A stretch of 64,000 bases of DNA from Paenibacillus curdlanolyticus YK9. Lineage in GTDB: Bacteria; Bacillota; Bacilli; Paenibacillales; Paenibacillaceae. Shown in pieces: positions 43,626 through 53,403 of this stretch. The notes under the pieces were generated by a model. It saw only the letters and a list, made by a program, of their open reading frames with translations, searched no databases and had not been told where the DNA came from. Position 1 is the first letter of the stretch; every line of letters starts with the position of its first letter. The stretch is from the NCBI RefSeq assembly GCF_000179615.1, contig NZ_AEDD01000001.1, positions 661,995 through 725,994 on the forward strand, written 5' to 3'. The translations under genes and the position numbers were made by a program.

Positions 43626-46600
43626 TTGCGAAGTCTAATAAAGTTCTCATTGAATAACAAGTTTGCCCTGTGGATCATGACGATTATTGTCCTGTTAGCA
43701 GGCATTTTCTCCGGCACGCAGATGAAAATGGAGACGCTGCCTGACATCACGATCCCGATTGTGAGTGTCAATACGGTGTATCCAGGCGCTGCGCCCGAAG
43801 AGGTAATGGAGAATGTTACCAAGCAGATCGAGCAGCATACGCGCAATCTCGAAGGCGTGAAGATGGTAACGTCGACCTCGATGGAGAATGTTTCGTCTGT
43901 CGTGATCGAATACGATTTTAGCATGGATATGGAGAAGGCAAAGGCATCGGTTAGCGAAGCGCTCAGCGGGTTGAAATTCCCGGATGGCGTAGAGCAGCCG
44001 GATATCACGCGCATTAGCTTAAACGCATTCCCTGTTTTGTCTCTTAGCGCGGCGAACAAAGATTTGTCGCTGGAGCAGCTGACGAAGCTCGTTGAGTCTG
44101 AAGTCGTGCCTTCGATTGAAGGCGTGGAAGGCGTTTCATCCGTACAAATTACAGGCCAGCATGTCAAATCGGCCGAATTAACCTTTAAGCAAGACAAGCT
44201 GCAGCAATACGGCTTAACGGAAGATCTTGTGAAAGGCATTATTCAAGGTTCTGCTGTATCCGCGCCGCTTGGGCTGTTCACCTTCGGCAACGAGGAGAAC
44301 ACAATCGTCGTAGACGGCAACGTTTGGACGGAAGAGGATCTCAAAAATATTCAAATCCCAGTCGTCCCAGCCGGTGCTGGCGCAGGCGCAGCAGCAGGCG
44401 GCAATGCAGCACCTGGCCAGTCCACCAATGTCGCTCCTGCGACGAATGCGGCAACCAAAATCGAACTGCCGACGGTGAAGCTGTCTGAGATTGCTGATCT
44501 TAACGTAGTAGGCAAGGCCTCGTCGATCTCCCGTACGAACGGCGAAGACGCAATCGGCATCTCGGTCGTAAAAGCGGCAGATGCGAATACGGTTGATGTC
44601 GTCAACAACGTAAAGGATCAAATCAAGAAGCTGATGGACGATAACAAAGGCCTGTCGATCGTAACGGCGCTAGACCAAGGCAAGCCGATCGAACAGTCCG
44701 TGAACACGATGCTGAGCAAAGCGTTCGTCGGTGCTGCATTTGCAATCGTGATTATTTTGATCTTCCTGCGCGATATTCGTTCGACAGTAATCGCTGTCGT
44801 ATCGATTCCGCTTTCCATCTTCATCGCATTGCTGATTTTGAATCAAATGGACGTCACGCTTAATATTATGACGCTAGGCGCGATGACCGTCGCGATCGGC
44901 CGGGTCATTGACGACTCGATTGTCGTGATCGAGAACGTGTATCGCCGGATGTCGCTCTCCTCGGAGAAGCTGACGGGCAAGCAGCTTATTCTGGAATCGA
45001 CGCGTGAAATGTTCGTGCCTATTCTGGCCTCGACCATCGTAACGATCGCCGTATTCCTGCCAATGGGCTTCGTGTCAGGCGCAATCGGTCAGATCTTCAT
45101 GCCATTTGCGTTGACGATCGTATTCTCCTTATTGGCTTCCTTATTGGTCGCAATCACGGTTGTGCCGATGCTGGCGCATATGATGTTCCGCAAAGGGCTC
45201 AAAAATGCGAAGCATCATGAAGATAAGCCAGGCCGTCTGGCTGGCCAATACCGTCGTTTGCTGCGCTGGACGCTTGACCATAAGCTGATTACGTCGCTGC
45301 TCGCGATCGTGCTCCTCGTAGGCAGCTGCATGCTCACGCCATTGATCGGCTTCAGCTTCCTTCCTTCCGAAGGCGAGAAGACGATGATGATTACGTACAA
45401 CCCTGCACCGGGCGAAACGCTGGAGCAGGTGAAAGACATGGCGACCAAAGCCGAGAAGGAACTCGTAGGCCGTAAAGACGTTGAGCTGATGCAATATACG
45501 GTTGGCGGAAGCGGCAATCCGTTCAGCCCGGGCGCATCGAAGCAAGGCCTTGTGTATCTGACGTATGACGAGAAGACGAAAAACTTCGAAGACGAAAAAA
45601 CAGCTGTTGTCGATTTGTTGAAAGGTCTAGGCGGCCAAGGCGAATGGAAGCAGCAGGACTTCTCCGGCGGCGGCATCGGCGGAAGCGGTTTATCGCTGAT
45701 CGTATATGGCCCGGATATGGAGACGCTGCAGACGGTTGTGAAGGACATTGCCGACAAATGGCGCACGAACAAAGACTTAACGAATGTGGATACAAGCTTG
45801 AGCGAGACGTACAAACAGTACCGCCTCGTAGCCGATCAGGCCAAATTGAGCCAATACGGCCTAACGGCTGGACAAGTGGCAATGGCTCTGGCGCCAGTTC
45901 GCCAGCAGCCGCAGCTGACCACAATCGAGAAGGACAGCGAGAAGCTGAGCGTCTACGTTCATGTGGATGAGAAGACGTACAGCAGCATCTCGGATCTCGA
46001 AAATGAAAAGCTCATGTCGCCTGCCGGCTTCCCAGTCACGTTGAAAGACGTCGTGAAAGTCGAAGAGGGCACGTCTCCGAATACCATCACGCGCCGCGAT
46101 GACAAGGTTTATGCGGAGGTAACGGCCGATGCGAAGGCGGCGGACCTGTCTAAGGTATCCACTAATATTCAAAAAGAGCTGGATACGATGAAGCTGCCAG
46201 CTGGCGTAACGACCGAGATGGGCGGAGCGACGCAGGACATGAACGAAGCGTTCTCGCAGCTGATTCTTGCGATGCTTGCCGCTGTCGCAATCGTATACTT
46301 GGTGCTCGTCATTACATTCGGCGGCGCGCTTACGCCGTTCACCATTTTATTCTCACTGCCATTTACGGTAATCGGCGCGTTCGTCGGCTTGTATATTGCT
46401 GGCGAAACAATCAGCGTCACGGCGTTGATCGGCATGCTCATGCTGATCGGCATCGTCGTAACGAATGCCATCGTATTGATCGACCGCGTTATTCAGAAGC
46501 AGCGTGAAGGCCTCGCAGTTCGTGACGCTTTGCTCGAAGCAGCAGGCACGCGCCTGCGTCCGATTCTGATGACAGCGATCGCCACGATTGGCGCATTGCT

Positions 46601-46766
46601 CCCGCTGGCGCTCGGCTTCGAATCCGGCGGCTTGATTTCCAAAGGATTGGGCATTACCGTCATCGGCGGCCTAACAAGCTCGACGCTGCTCACGTTGATT
46701 TTCGTGCCGATGGTTTATGAGCTCATTAATCGCAAACGCAAATTCAAGGACGCTACTGCCGAATAG
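43626..46766 (+). CDS. RND family efflux transporter (SwrC/AcrB type)
   Basis: This is a proton-driven exporter of 1046 residues with the RND plan: a short N-terminal helix, a large extracytoplasmic loop, six spans, a second loop and six spans. The proton-relay aspartates are in GRVIDDSIVVIENVYR (about residue 420). TTG 43626 follows AAGGAG by 10 bases. An Ala/Gly/Pro-rich insert occupies about residues 247-277. Gram-positives lack an outer membrane, and no periplasmic adaptor gene is present, as for B. subtilis SwrC, which exports surfactin. The substrate here is unknown. It follows a two-component system that probably controls it. Confidence 0.93.
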   Translation: MRSLIKFSLNNKFALWIMTIIVLLAGIFSGTQMKMETLPDITIPIVSVNTVYPGAAPEEVMENVTKQIEQHTRNLEGVKMVTSTSMENVSSVVIEYDFSMDMEKAKASVSEALSGLKFPDGVEQPDITRISLNAFPVLSLSAANKDLSLEQLTKLVESEVVPSIEGVEGVSSVQITGQHVKSAELTFKQDKLQQYGLTEDLVKGIIQGSAVSAPLGLFTFGNEENTIVVDGNVWTEEDLKNIQIPVVPAGAGAGAAAGGNAAPGQSTNVAPATNAATKIELPTVKLSEIADLNVVGKASSISRTNGEDAIGISVVKAADANTVDVVNNVKDQIKKLMDDNKGLSIVTALDQGKPIEQSVNTMLSKAFVGAAFAIVIILIFLRDIRSTVIAVVSIPLSIFIALLILNQMDVTLNIMTLGAMTVAIGRVIDDSIVVIENVYRRMSLSSEKLTGKQLILESTREMFVPILASTIVTIAVFLPMGFVSGAIGQIFMPFALTIVFSLLASLLVAITVVPMLAHMMFRKGLKNAKHHEDKPGRLAGQYRRLLRWTLDHKLITSLLAIVLLVGSCMLTPLIGFSFLPSEGEKTMMITYNPAPGETLEQVKDMATKAEKELVGRKDVELMQYTVGGSGNPFSPGASKQGLVYLTYDEKTKNFEDEKTAVVDLLKGLGGQGEWKQQDFSGGGIGGSGLSLIVYGPDMETLQTVVKDIADKWRTNKDLTNVDTSLSETYKQYRLVADQAKLSQYGLTAGQVAMALAPVRQQPQLTTIEKDSEKLSVYVHVDEKTYSSISDLENEKLMSPAGFPVTLKDVVKVEEGTSPNTITRRDDKVYAEVTADAKAADLSKVSTNIQKELDTMKLPAGVTTEMGGATQDMNEAFSQLILAMLAAVAIVYLVLVITFGGALTPFTILFSLPFTVIGAFVGLYIAGETISVTALIGMLMLIGIVVTNAIVLIDRVIQKQREGLAVRDALLEAAGTRLRPILMTAIATIGALLPLALGFESGGLISKGLGITVIGGLTSSTLLTLIFVPMVYELINRKRKFKDATAE

Positions 46767-46802
46767 GTTGTCGTTTGGCGGTTTGGCGATCCGACTGTAA
46801 TA

Positions 46803-46850
46803 AAGGTGTCTCTCCGTCATGCTCCATGATGGAAGAGGCACCTTTTTTTG
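46803..46850 (+). terminator. Terminator after the RND gene
   Basis: AAGGTGTCTCTCCGTCAT pairs with ATGATGGAAGAGGCACCTT with a few mismatches, then a run of Ts. Confidence 0.9.
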
Positions 46851-46923
46851 CGAACGGAGGAATCGGGAATAAAGCGAGGCTTCCAGTCGAAACCTAAGCA
46901 GGGAGAGGCAAGGAGGGAAAAAT

Positions 46924-47268
46924 ATGCGCACCGTTCACTTGCTCGTTTCTTTAGCAATAGGCAGCTTGCTCATGTTCGTACTGCCACCAAGCACGCTTAA
47001 TGAGTCGTTAGCCGCAGCTTCTGCACAGAACCAGCCCGAGTACGCCAAGTTCGGTCGGATCGCCGTCCAGACAGCTATTCAACAGCAGCAGGCAGAAGTG
47101 ATTGATTATTTATATCAAGGAAAATTTCCGGCAAGCGCGACCGTAACCGAATATCGGTTCCGATTATGGATGCGTAAGGATGGTCGAGAATATGGACTTA
47201 TTGCACACGTATTCGTTAACAATTCGACGGGGCAGCAGCAGCGGATCGAGCTGGAAGTTTTGCGTTGA
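46924..47268 (+). CDS. Small secreted DUF3889-like protein
   Basis: A signal peptide (about 1-31, hydrophobic core LLVSLAIGSLLMFVL) precedes a domain of about 80 residues with YAKFGRIAVQTAI, VIDYLYQGK and FRLWMRKDGREYGLIAHV, the pattern of DUF3889. The function is unknown. The ATG follows AAGGAGGG. No cysteine lipobox is present, so the protein is exported rather than lipid-anchored. Confidence 0.75.
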   Translation: MRTVHLLVSLAIGSLLMFVLPPSTLNESLAAASAQNQPEYAKFGRIAVQTAIQQQQAEVIDYLYQGKFPASATVTEYRFRLWMRKDGREYGLIAHVFVNNSTGQQQRIELEVLR

Positions 47269-47353
47269 TATGACGCTGCTCTGCTGGACATGGACCGCAG
47301 CCACCATGTACAATTTGGTAGAGAAATTTTGAAATGGCTGGAGGAGATTATAG

Positions 47354-47665
47354 ATGTACGCAGAGATTGGAACCGATGAGCTGTTGCAAAAGCTAGAGGC
47401 GGGCGAGAAGCTTCACCTCGTCGATGTCCGCGAAGCGGATGAATGGCAGGATGGCCATATTGAGCAGGCGATTAGCTTGCCGCTTTCCACATTGCCTGCT
47501 CGACTAGGCGAGCTGACGGAAGGCGAAGAGCCGTTTTACCTCATTTGCCGCAGCGGCAACCGCAGCGGAAGAGCCTGCGAATATTTGGCGACGCAAGGAT
47601 ACCAAGTCATTAATGTGGCGGGCGGCATGCTGAATTGGCAGGGGAAAGTCGCTGTAGGCGAATAA
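47354..47665 (+). CDS. Single-domain rhodanese
   Basis: This is a sulfurtransferase of 103 residues. HLVDVREADEWQDGHI is the first rhodanese motif, and CRSGNRSGRA holds the active-site C65 at the start of the loop. ATG follows GGAGGAG by about 7 bases. No partner gene is adjacent, so the sulfur acceptor is not known. Confidence 0.93.
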   Translation: MYAEIGTDELLQKLEAGEKLHLVDVREADEWQDGHIEQAISLPLSTLPARLGELTEGEEPFYLICRSGNRSGRACEYLATQGYQVINVAGGMLNWQGKVAVGE

Positions 47666-47682
47666 CCGAATAGCATACACCG

Positions 47683-47733
47683 AAATCCCTCGCAGCTGTT
47701 GGCGTAAACGCCAGTTGATGCGAGGGATTTTTG
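47683..47733 (+). terminator. Terminator after the rhodanese gene
   Basis: AAATCCCTCGCA...TGCGAGGGATTTTT, with an inner GGCG-TAAA-CGCC hairpin. Confidence 0.9.
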
Positions 47734-47820
47734 GCATGCAGACAAGATAGACATGCTCGCGTACTCGTCCACATACAATGGAGGTGGAAGCTATGAGCAT
47801 CTGAAGGAGGGAAGTCCTCC

Positions 47821-50043
47821 GTGCGTATACGAGGAGATTTGGTATCGGTCGATTTGAGAATCGGAGGCATGCATTGCTCGGCGTGTGCAGCTCGGATTGA
47901 GAAGTCAGTAGGACGGATGCCGGGCGTTCGACAGGCTGCTGTCAGCTATGCTTCGCGTTCGGCATGGGTCGTGTATGAGCCGGAGCAGCAATCGACGGAA
48001 TCGATTCAGACGGTGATCAGCAAAATCGGCTTCCAATCGGCGACTGCCGGGAAGGCGAGCTTTGATCATCAGGAGCGACGCGCGTTGTTGCTTCGACTTG
48101 TGCTGTCAGCGCTGCTGACCTTGCCTTTGATCTGGACGATGGGGCATCATGTTGCGTGGCTGTCCTTTTTGCCGGTTCCCGACATTCTTATGAATAAGTG
48201 GCTGCAGCTTGGTCTGGCAACGCTGATTCAGCTCGTTCCAGCGGCTCCTTTTTATTACGGGGCTTATTATGCGCTTCGACAGCGATCAGCAAACATGGAC
48301 GTACTCGTAGCAATTGGCACGACAGCCGCTTACTTGTACAGCCATTACATGGTTTTTCGTGGCGGTGGGAACGATGGGACAGCACCGTTATATTTTGAAA
48401 CCTCTGCGGTCGTCATTACGGCGGTGCTGCTTGGCAAATGGATCGAAGCAAGCGCTGCAAGGCGGACGGCGGCGGAGCTGGATGGTTATGGTGCGCTGCA
48501 GCCCACTCAGGCAACGGTTATGGTCGGTAGCGAGTCCGTTGATAGGCTAACGACAGAACTTCGTGCAGGCGACCAGATCCGTGTCGAAGCGGGTGAACGG
48601 TTTCCGGCAGACGGCTTGTTAGTCAGTGAATCCGCAGAGGCGGATGAATCGCTCTTAACCGGAGAAAGCAGGTCGGTAGCGAAGCGCAGGGGGGAGCGCA
48701 TCTATGCAGGAACGCTGAATTTGCGCGAGGCAGCCGTTTTGACAGTCCAATCGGCTGGTGACATGACTGCGCTCCATCGCTTATCTGCGATGATGCGCGA
48801 GGCGCTGGCTTCCAAAACGTCGGTTCAACGTAAAGCAGACCGGTTGGCCGGCATTTTCGTTCCGATCATGCTGCTGCTTGCTGCGGTGACGTTTTTCATC
48901 TCCTATGGATGGCTTACTGCGGGAAATGCAGAGGCTGCGTTTATACGCTCGCTTGCCGTGCTGCTTGCCGCATGCCCATGTGCGCTAGGCTTGGCGACGC
49001 CGCTTTCTTTGGCAGCAGCAGCCGCTTTTCTGTCCAAGAGAGGGATCGTATTCAAGCAGGCGGATGCGCTCGAGTCGCTCGCTAAAGTGAGGGCCGTTGT
49101 CTTCGACAAAACCGGAACGCTTACGGAAGGCAGAGCAAGCATTGCAGCCATTTGCTCGCCCTCCCTGCATCCAGCCGCGCTTCTGCGTATGGCAGCAGCC
49201 GCTGAAGCGCATGCGACCCATCCCTATGCTGCGGCGATTAGAGAAGCTGCCATGAAGCAGCATGGCATGCTGCAGCCTCATGAGCAGCCGGCAGCTTCGC
49301 AGGAGGAATCGACGGGCGGCGTATCAATCAGCTTGAGCGGGTCTACAGTCGCTGTGGGAGGTAAGCAGTTTGCGATGGAGAAAGGCTGGACGATTGGTGC
49401 AGCGATCACGATGTTTGCAGAGGAGCGGGAGAAGCGGGGAGAAACGGTCTGGTATGTTGCACGCGAAGGGCATTGCGAAGGCGCGTTGGCATTGGCTGAC
49501 CGGATTCGACCCGATGCAGCAGCTGTGGCAGCGAAGCTCCATTCAGCGGGCATTCATGTGGCGCTAGCAACAGGGGATCGGCAAGCCGCTGCCAAGGCAG
49601 TCGGCGGATTAACGCGAATAGCCGATGTGAGGTCAGCGCTTCGGTCGGAGCAGAAGGTCGAGCTCATACGATCGCTTCAACGCAAGCATAAAGCCGTTGC
49701 GATGATAGGGGATGGCTGGAACGATGCGCCTGCGATTGCAGCGGCTGATGTGGGCTTCGCAATCGGCGGCGGTGCGGAGGCAGCGATGGGTGCCGGACAG
49801 ATTGCGTTAGTGCATGGCCGTCTATCCGGCGTAACGGATGCGATGACAGCAAGCCGATTGACGATGAACAATGTTCGGCAAAATATTACGCTGGCATTTC
49901 TCTATAATGCGGCAGTCATCCCAAGTGCTGCGCTTGGCAAGCTGGAGCCCTGGATGGCTGGTACTGCAATGGCGCTTAGCTCCTTATCGGTCGTCGGCAA
50001 TTCGATTCGGCTGCGCTTGCAGCTGCGGAAGTCTTGTGAATGA
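47821..50043 (+). CDS. copA: Copper(I)-exporting P-type ATPase
   Basis: This is a P1B-type ATPase of 740 residues. A single heavy-metal-associated domain with GGMHCSACAARI lies near residues 12-23. The channel motif ACPCALGLATP is near 383-393, the phosphorylated aspartate is in DKTGTLTEG (about 429), HP is in ATHPYAAAI, and the hinge is MIGDGWNDAPAIAAAD. The final spans carry YN (FLYNAAVIP) and MALSSLSVVGNS, which match the Cu(I) selectivity residues of the CopA group. GTG 47821 follows AAGGAGG. No copZ or csoR gene is next to it. Confidence 0.93.
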   Translation: MRIRGDLVSVDLRIGGMHCSACAARIEKSVGRMPGVRQAAVSYASRSAWVVYEPEQQSTESIQTVISKIGFQSATAGKASFDHQERRALLLRLVLSALLTLPLIWTMGHHVAWLSFLPVPDILMNKWLQLGLATLIQLVPAAPFYYGAYYALRQRSANMDVLVAIGTTAAYLYSHYMVFRGGGNDGTAPLYFETSAVVITAVLLGKWIEASAARRTAAELDGYGALQPTQATVMVGSESVDRLTTELRAGDQIRVEAGERFPADGLLVSESAEADESLLTGESRSVAKRRGERIYAGTLNLREAAVLTVQSAGDMTALHRLSAMMREALASKTSVQRKADRLAGIFVPIMLLLAAVTFFISYGWLTAGNAEAAFIRSLAVLLAACPCALGLATPLSLAAAAAFLSKRGIVFKQADALESLAKVRAVVFDKTGTLTEGRASIAAICSPSLHPAALLRMAAAAEAHATHPYAAAIREAAMKQHGMLQPHEQPAASQEESTGGVSISLSGSTVAVGGKQFAMEKGWTIGAAITMFAEEREKRGETVWYVAREGHCEGALALADRIRPDAAAVAAKLHSAGIHVALATGDRQAAAKAVGGLTRIADVRSALRSEQKVELIRSLQRKHKAVAMIGDGWNDAPAIAAADVGFAIGGGAEAAMGAGQIALVHGRLSGVTDAMTASRLTMNNVRQNITLAFLYNAAVIPSAALGKLEPWMAGTAMALSSLSVVGNSIRLRLQLRKSCE

Positions 50044-50103
50044 TAGACAAATGATAGCGACGATGATATAGTAACAACAGAAAAATTGGAATATGAAATG
50101 CGA

Positions 50104-50300
50104 GAAGGTGCTTTTTGCTTCGTTCCTATCGAATGAAGGGAAGGCTTAATAGGGAAGTCCGGTGAAAATCCGGCACGGACCCGCCACTGTAAAGAAGCGT
50201 TCGCCGACAAGGCGGACAACCGCATCGGCAATCGTCACTGGGCATTCCCGGGAAGGCGCCGAATCAGCGGACTTCAAGTCAGGAGACCTGCCTGCTCGGT
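50104..50300 (+). promoter_or_regulatory. Cobalamin (B12) riboswitch
   Basis: The leader carries the conserved elements in order: AGGTGC (50106), AATAGGGAAGTCCGGTG with AATCCGGCACGG, the core CCCGCCACTGTAA, CACTGGGCATTCCCGGGAAGG, and the B12 box AGTCAGGAGACCTGCCT (50277-50293). Adenosylcobalamin or a related form would turn expression down. Between it and the terminator at 50413 lie about 110 bases with further hairpin potential (GCCTC/GAGGC). Together with its flanks it accounts for the 436-bp gap between copA and btuF. Confidence 0.97.
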
Positions 50301-50412
50301 AACGCTACGCCCTACGTGGAGTTAGGGAAGGTGTTGGATTAGCGCTCGCGCGCCTTGTAAGGCCGCCTCTGAATGAGGCAAGCTTTGCGGGACGCCATTG
50401 TTCTCTGGAACA

Positions 50413-50450
50413 GAAGCATTTCCGACCCTTGAGTCGGAAATGCTTTTTTA
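50413..50450 (+). terminator. Riboswitch expression-platform terminator
   Basis: AGCATTTCCGAC-CCTT-GAGTCGGAAATGCT is a long near-perfect stem with a run of six Ts, 30 bp before btuF. It is the probable output of the B12 riboswitch. Confidence 0.9.
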
Positions 50451-50479
50451 TTTATTTAAAGGAACTAGGGGGATTTGAC

Positions 50480-51490
50480 ATGATTCGCGATTCAAAATGG
50501 TTGGCAGGGATGAAGCGTTTGTCCTTGCTTGCAGCAGTGCTCATGTTGGCGCTGCTTGCCGCTTGCGGCAGCAACACCAAGTCGGAGGCAGAAAAGGCGC
50601 CGGCCACGCAAGAAACGGCATCGACGGATGCGGGAAGCAAAGAACCAGCACAGGATGAGCAAACACCAGCAACGACGGTATATCCGTTAACGGTGAAGGA
50701 TGACTCCGGTACGGAGCTGACGTTTAACGAAGCGCCTAAACGCATCGTGTCGCTGCTGCCGAGCGAAACGGAAACGGTGTTCGCGATCGGGGCGGGCGAC
50801 CGTGTCGTTGGGGTAGATGAGAACAGCAACTATCCAGAGGAAGCGACGAAGCTGGAGAAGGTTGGCGATATGACGTCCAACATCGAGAAAATCGTTGCAC
50901 TTAAGCCCGATCTCGTTCTGGCATCGGTTTCGATGAACGCGCAGGCGATTGAGCAACTCCGCGGGCTGAAGCTGAATGTGTACGCAACGGAGCCCAAAAC
51001 GTATGAGGCCGTTGTAGCGAAAATCCGCAATATTGGCAAAGTGCTCGATTTGCAAAAAAGCGCGGCAGATACGGCATCTCACATGGAGCAGGTAAAGGCT
51101 GAAGTGATCGACAAAGTGAAATCAGCCAAGAAGCCTAAAGTACTTCTTGAATTCTCGCCAGGCTACACGGTTGGCAAAGGCGAGTTTTTGGACGAGCTAG
51201 TTACGCTTGCGGGCGGAGAAAACATTGCGACTGGCAATGGCTGGTATCAGTTTGATGCCGAGCAGATCGTGAAGAGCAACCCGGATGTGATCGTTTATTC
51301 CTCGTGGTTCGAGTCGCCGAATGCGATTCTTGAAGGCATTAATGCCCGTCCGGCTTGGAAAGCAATCGATGCAGTCAAAAACAACCGTCTCGTTGAAGTG
51401 CCAGCAGATCCGCTGTCCCGAGTAGGCCCGCGCTTGGCAGATGGCCTGCAATCGTTGGCTAAAGCCATTCATCCGGAATTGTTCCAATAA
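50480..51490 (+). CDS. btuF: Cobalamin/cobinamide ABC transporter, substrate-binding lipoprotein
   Basis: ATG 50480 follows GGGGGA by 7 bases; an upstream in-frame start would fall in the terminator. The 336 residues begin with a lipoprotein signal ending LLAAC, with C29 as the lipidated residue. A Ser/Thr/Glu linker leads to a class III binding protein (BtuF/FecB fold) with KRIVSLLPSETETVFAIGAG and a C-terminal VGPRLADGLQSL. The riboswitch upstream and the cob genes downstream identify corrinoid as the ligand rather than siderophore. Confidence 0.93.
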   Translation: MIRDSKWLAGMKRLSLLAAVLMLALLAACGSNTKSEAEKAPATQETASTDAGSKEPAQDEQTPATTVYPLTVKDDSGTELTFNEAPKRIVSLLPSETETVFAIGAGDRVVGVDENSNYPEEATKLEKVGDMTSNIEKIVALKPDLVLASVSMNAQAIEQLRGLKLNVYATEPKTYEAVVAKIRNIGKVLDLQKSAADTASHMEQVKAEVIDKVKSAKKPKVLLEFSPGYTVGKGEFLDELVTLAGGENIATGNGWYQFDAEQIVKSNPDVIVYSSWFESPNAILEGINARPAWKAIDAVKNNRLVEVPADPLSRVGPRLADGLQSLAKAIHPELFQ

Positions 51491-51491
51491 C

Positions 51492-52532
51492 ATGAGACTT
51501 CGATACGTCCTATATGGAGGAGCTGCGATGCTCCTCCTTGTTGGTTCTATCGGGGTTTGCTTGTCGATCGGATCTGCTGGCTTATCGGTGTTTGACGTAT
51601 GGGGAATTATGCTCCATTGGACGACGGGCATCCAATTAGGCAGGACGGAATGGCCAGAGTCCGATGTTGCCATTGTCACCCAGCTTCGTTTATCCCGCGT
51701 GCTGCTGGCTATCCTCGTCGGGGCATGTCTCGCGACTGCGGGCACAGGCTTCCAAGGCGTTCTGCGCAATCCATTGGCGGACCCTTACACGCTCGGCGTC
51801 GCATCTGGTTCATCTGTTGGGGCGGCTTTTCTGATTTTGTTCGGATTCCAATCGTTCATCGGCATGTGGTCGATTCCAATCGTTTCTTTCGTTACAGGGG
51901 TTGTGACTCTATTAGGTGTGCTGGCGCTTGCCCGTTCGCGCGGGACGATGAATATTGAGACGCTTGTGCTGGCAGGCGTCATCGTACAGTCTTTCCTCGG
52001 GGCATTCGTATCGTTTATGGTATCCATGTCTCAAGGTGTCGTAAACCAGATCTTATTCTGGCTGATGGGAAGCTTAGCGCTTCGCAGCTGGGAGCATGTC
52101 TATATGGTGCTGCCGTTTCTATGCATTGGGCTTCCGCTTATTTTGATGAATGCGCAGCGGCTCAATTTATTCGCATATGGAGAGCGGCATGCCGCGCATC
52201 TCGGCGTCCATGTCGAGCGCACGAAGCTGATTGTGCTCATTGCTTCGACGTTGCTGACAGCCGCTGCCGTATCGGTTTCAGGCGTAATCGGCTTTGTTGG
52301 CCTCGTCGTACCGCATTTGCTGCGTCTGCTTACAGGTCCGGACTATCGGCTGCTCGTCCCATTGTCCGCTATCTGCGGAGGTATCTTCGTCCTTTGGGCC
52401 GATACGGTCGCTCGAATGGCGCTTAGTCCGCGGGAGATTCAGCTTGGAATCGTGACGGCAATCGTAGGCGCGCCATTCTTCGCTCTGCTGCTCTATAGAA
52501 GGAAGCTTGGCCGAGGAGGGCTGGGTTCATGA
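51492..52532 (+). CDS. btuC: Cobalamin ABC transporter permease (FecCD family)
   Basis: ATG 51492 is 1 bp after the btuF stop; an in-frame ATG at 51441 lies inside btuF. The 346 residues form about ten spans. Landmarks are LRLSRVLLAILVGACLATAG, GFQGVLRNPLADPYTLGVASG (the classic FecCD motif) and GVIGFVGLVVPHLLRL with the coupling region. The ribosome site is weak, so translational coupling to btuF is likely. It works as a dimer with BtuD. Confidence 0.95.
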   Translation: MRLRYVLYGGAAMLLLVGSIGVCLSIGSAGLSVFDVWGIMLHWTTGIQLGRTEWPESDVAIVTQLRLSRVLLAILVGACLATAGTGFQGVLRNPLADPYTLGVASGSSVGAAFLILFGFQSFIGMWSIPIVSFVTGVVTLLGVLALARSRGTMNIETLVLAGVIVQSFLGAFVSFMVSMSQGVVNQILFWLMGSLALRSWEHVYMVLPFLCIGLPLILMNAQRLNLFAYGERHAAHLGVHVERTKLIVLIASTLLTAAAVSVSGVIGFVGLVVPHLLRLLTGPDYRLLVPLSAICGGIFVLWADTVARMALSPREIQLGIVTAIVGAPFFALLLYRRKLGRGGLGS

Positions 52533-53338
52533 TTGAAGCGATTAAACTGGGTCGTACGGTGGATGGCATCTCATTGTTAAGTGAGATATCTTTCTCATAT
52601 GCTGCACCGGGAATATATGGTATTATCGGACCTAATGGTGCTGGAAAAACCTCGCTGCTGCGGCTATTATCCGGCGTTGACCGGCCTACCTCAGGGGAAA
52701 TTCTGCTCGACGGTAAGCCGATTGCCGATTATCCGCGCAAAGCGTTGGCGAGAAAGATGGCAGTTCTTCAGCAAGGCGGACTTCCGCCGGTTGGATATTC
52801 CGTGGAAGAAACGGTGGCATTAGGCCGATATCCCTATCAGGGCTGGTTCGGAGACGAGCAGGAGGATGCGAAGCCGATCATCGAGGATGCATTGACTAGG
52901 ATGGGGCTGTCCCATCTGCGGAACCGTTCCGTGGATCAACTGAGCGGGGGGGAACGTCAGCGCGCAGCATTGGCGCAGGTTATGGTTCAGAAGCCGCAAA
53001 TATTGCTGCTGGACGAGCCAACCACTTATCTCGATATCGGCTACCAGCTGCAGCTGCTCGATACCGTTGCACAATGGCAGCAGGAGCAGTCTTTAACGGT
53101 AATCGCGGTGCTGCATGATTTGAACCTGGCGGCCCTTTATTGCGACCACTTGCTCGTGATTAAAGATGGCAGCCTATATGGTGCGGGTACGCCTAAGCAA
53201 ATCGTAACGCGCGAGCTTGTTCGCGACGTGTATGGCGCTGAGGCGGATATCATCCCGCATCCTGATGGCGGTGCTCCGCAAATTATGCTTCGGCCGAAGC
53301 TCATCGCTTCGCGGAATCGGATTTTAATAAACGTATAG
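52529..53338 (+). CDS. btuD: Cobalamin ABC transporter ATPase
   Basis: This 269-residue ATPase starts within the btuC stop (ATGA). Walker A is GPNGAGKTS near residue 35, the Q-loop is VLQQGG, the signature is LSGGERQRAALAQV, Walker B is ILLLDEPTTYLD, and the switch histidine is in AVLHDLN. It energises corrinoid import through BtuC. Confidence 0.95.
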   Translation: MIEAIKLGRTVDGISLLSEISFSYAAPGIYGIIGPNGAGKTSLLRLLSGVDRPTSGEILLDGKPIADYPRKALARKMAVLQQGGLPPVGYSVEETVALGRYPYQGWFGDEQEDAKPIIEDALTRMGLSHLRNRSVDQLSGGERQRAALAQVMVQKPQILLLDEPTTYLDIGYQLQLLDTVAQWQQEQSLTVIAVLHDLNLAALYCDHLLVIKDGSLYGAGTPKQIVTRELVRDVYGAEADIIPHPDGGAPQIMLRPKLIASRNRILINV

Positions 53339-53369
53339 TGCTGCAGATCCTGCTTATGGGATTGATTCG

Positions 53370-53403
53370 GGAACGACGAATGAGATTCGTCGTTCTTCTA
53401 TTG
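53370..53403 (+). terminator. Terminator between btuD and cobT
   Basis: GAACGACGAAT-GAG-ATTCGTCGTTC is an 11-bp stem followed by TTCTATTGTT. The T-run is interrupted, so read-through into cobT is plausible. Confidence 0.75.
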
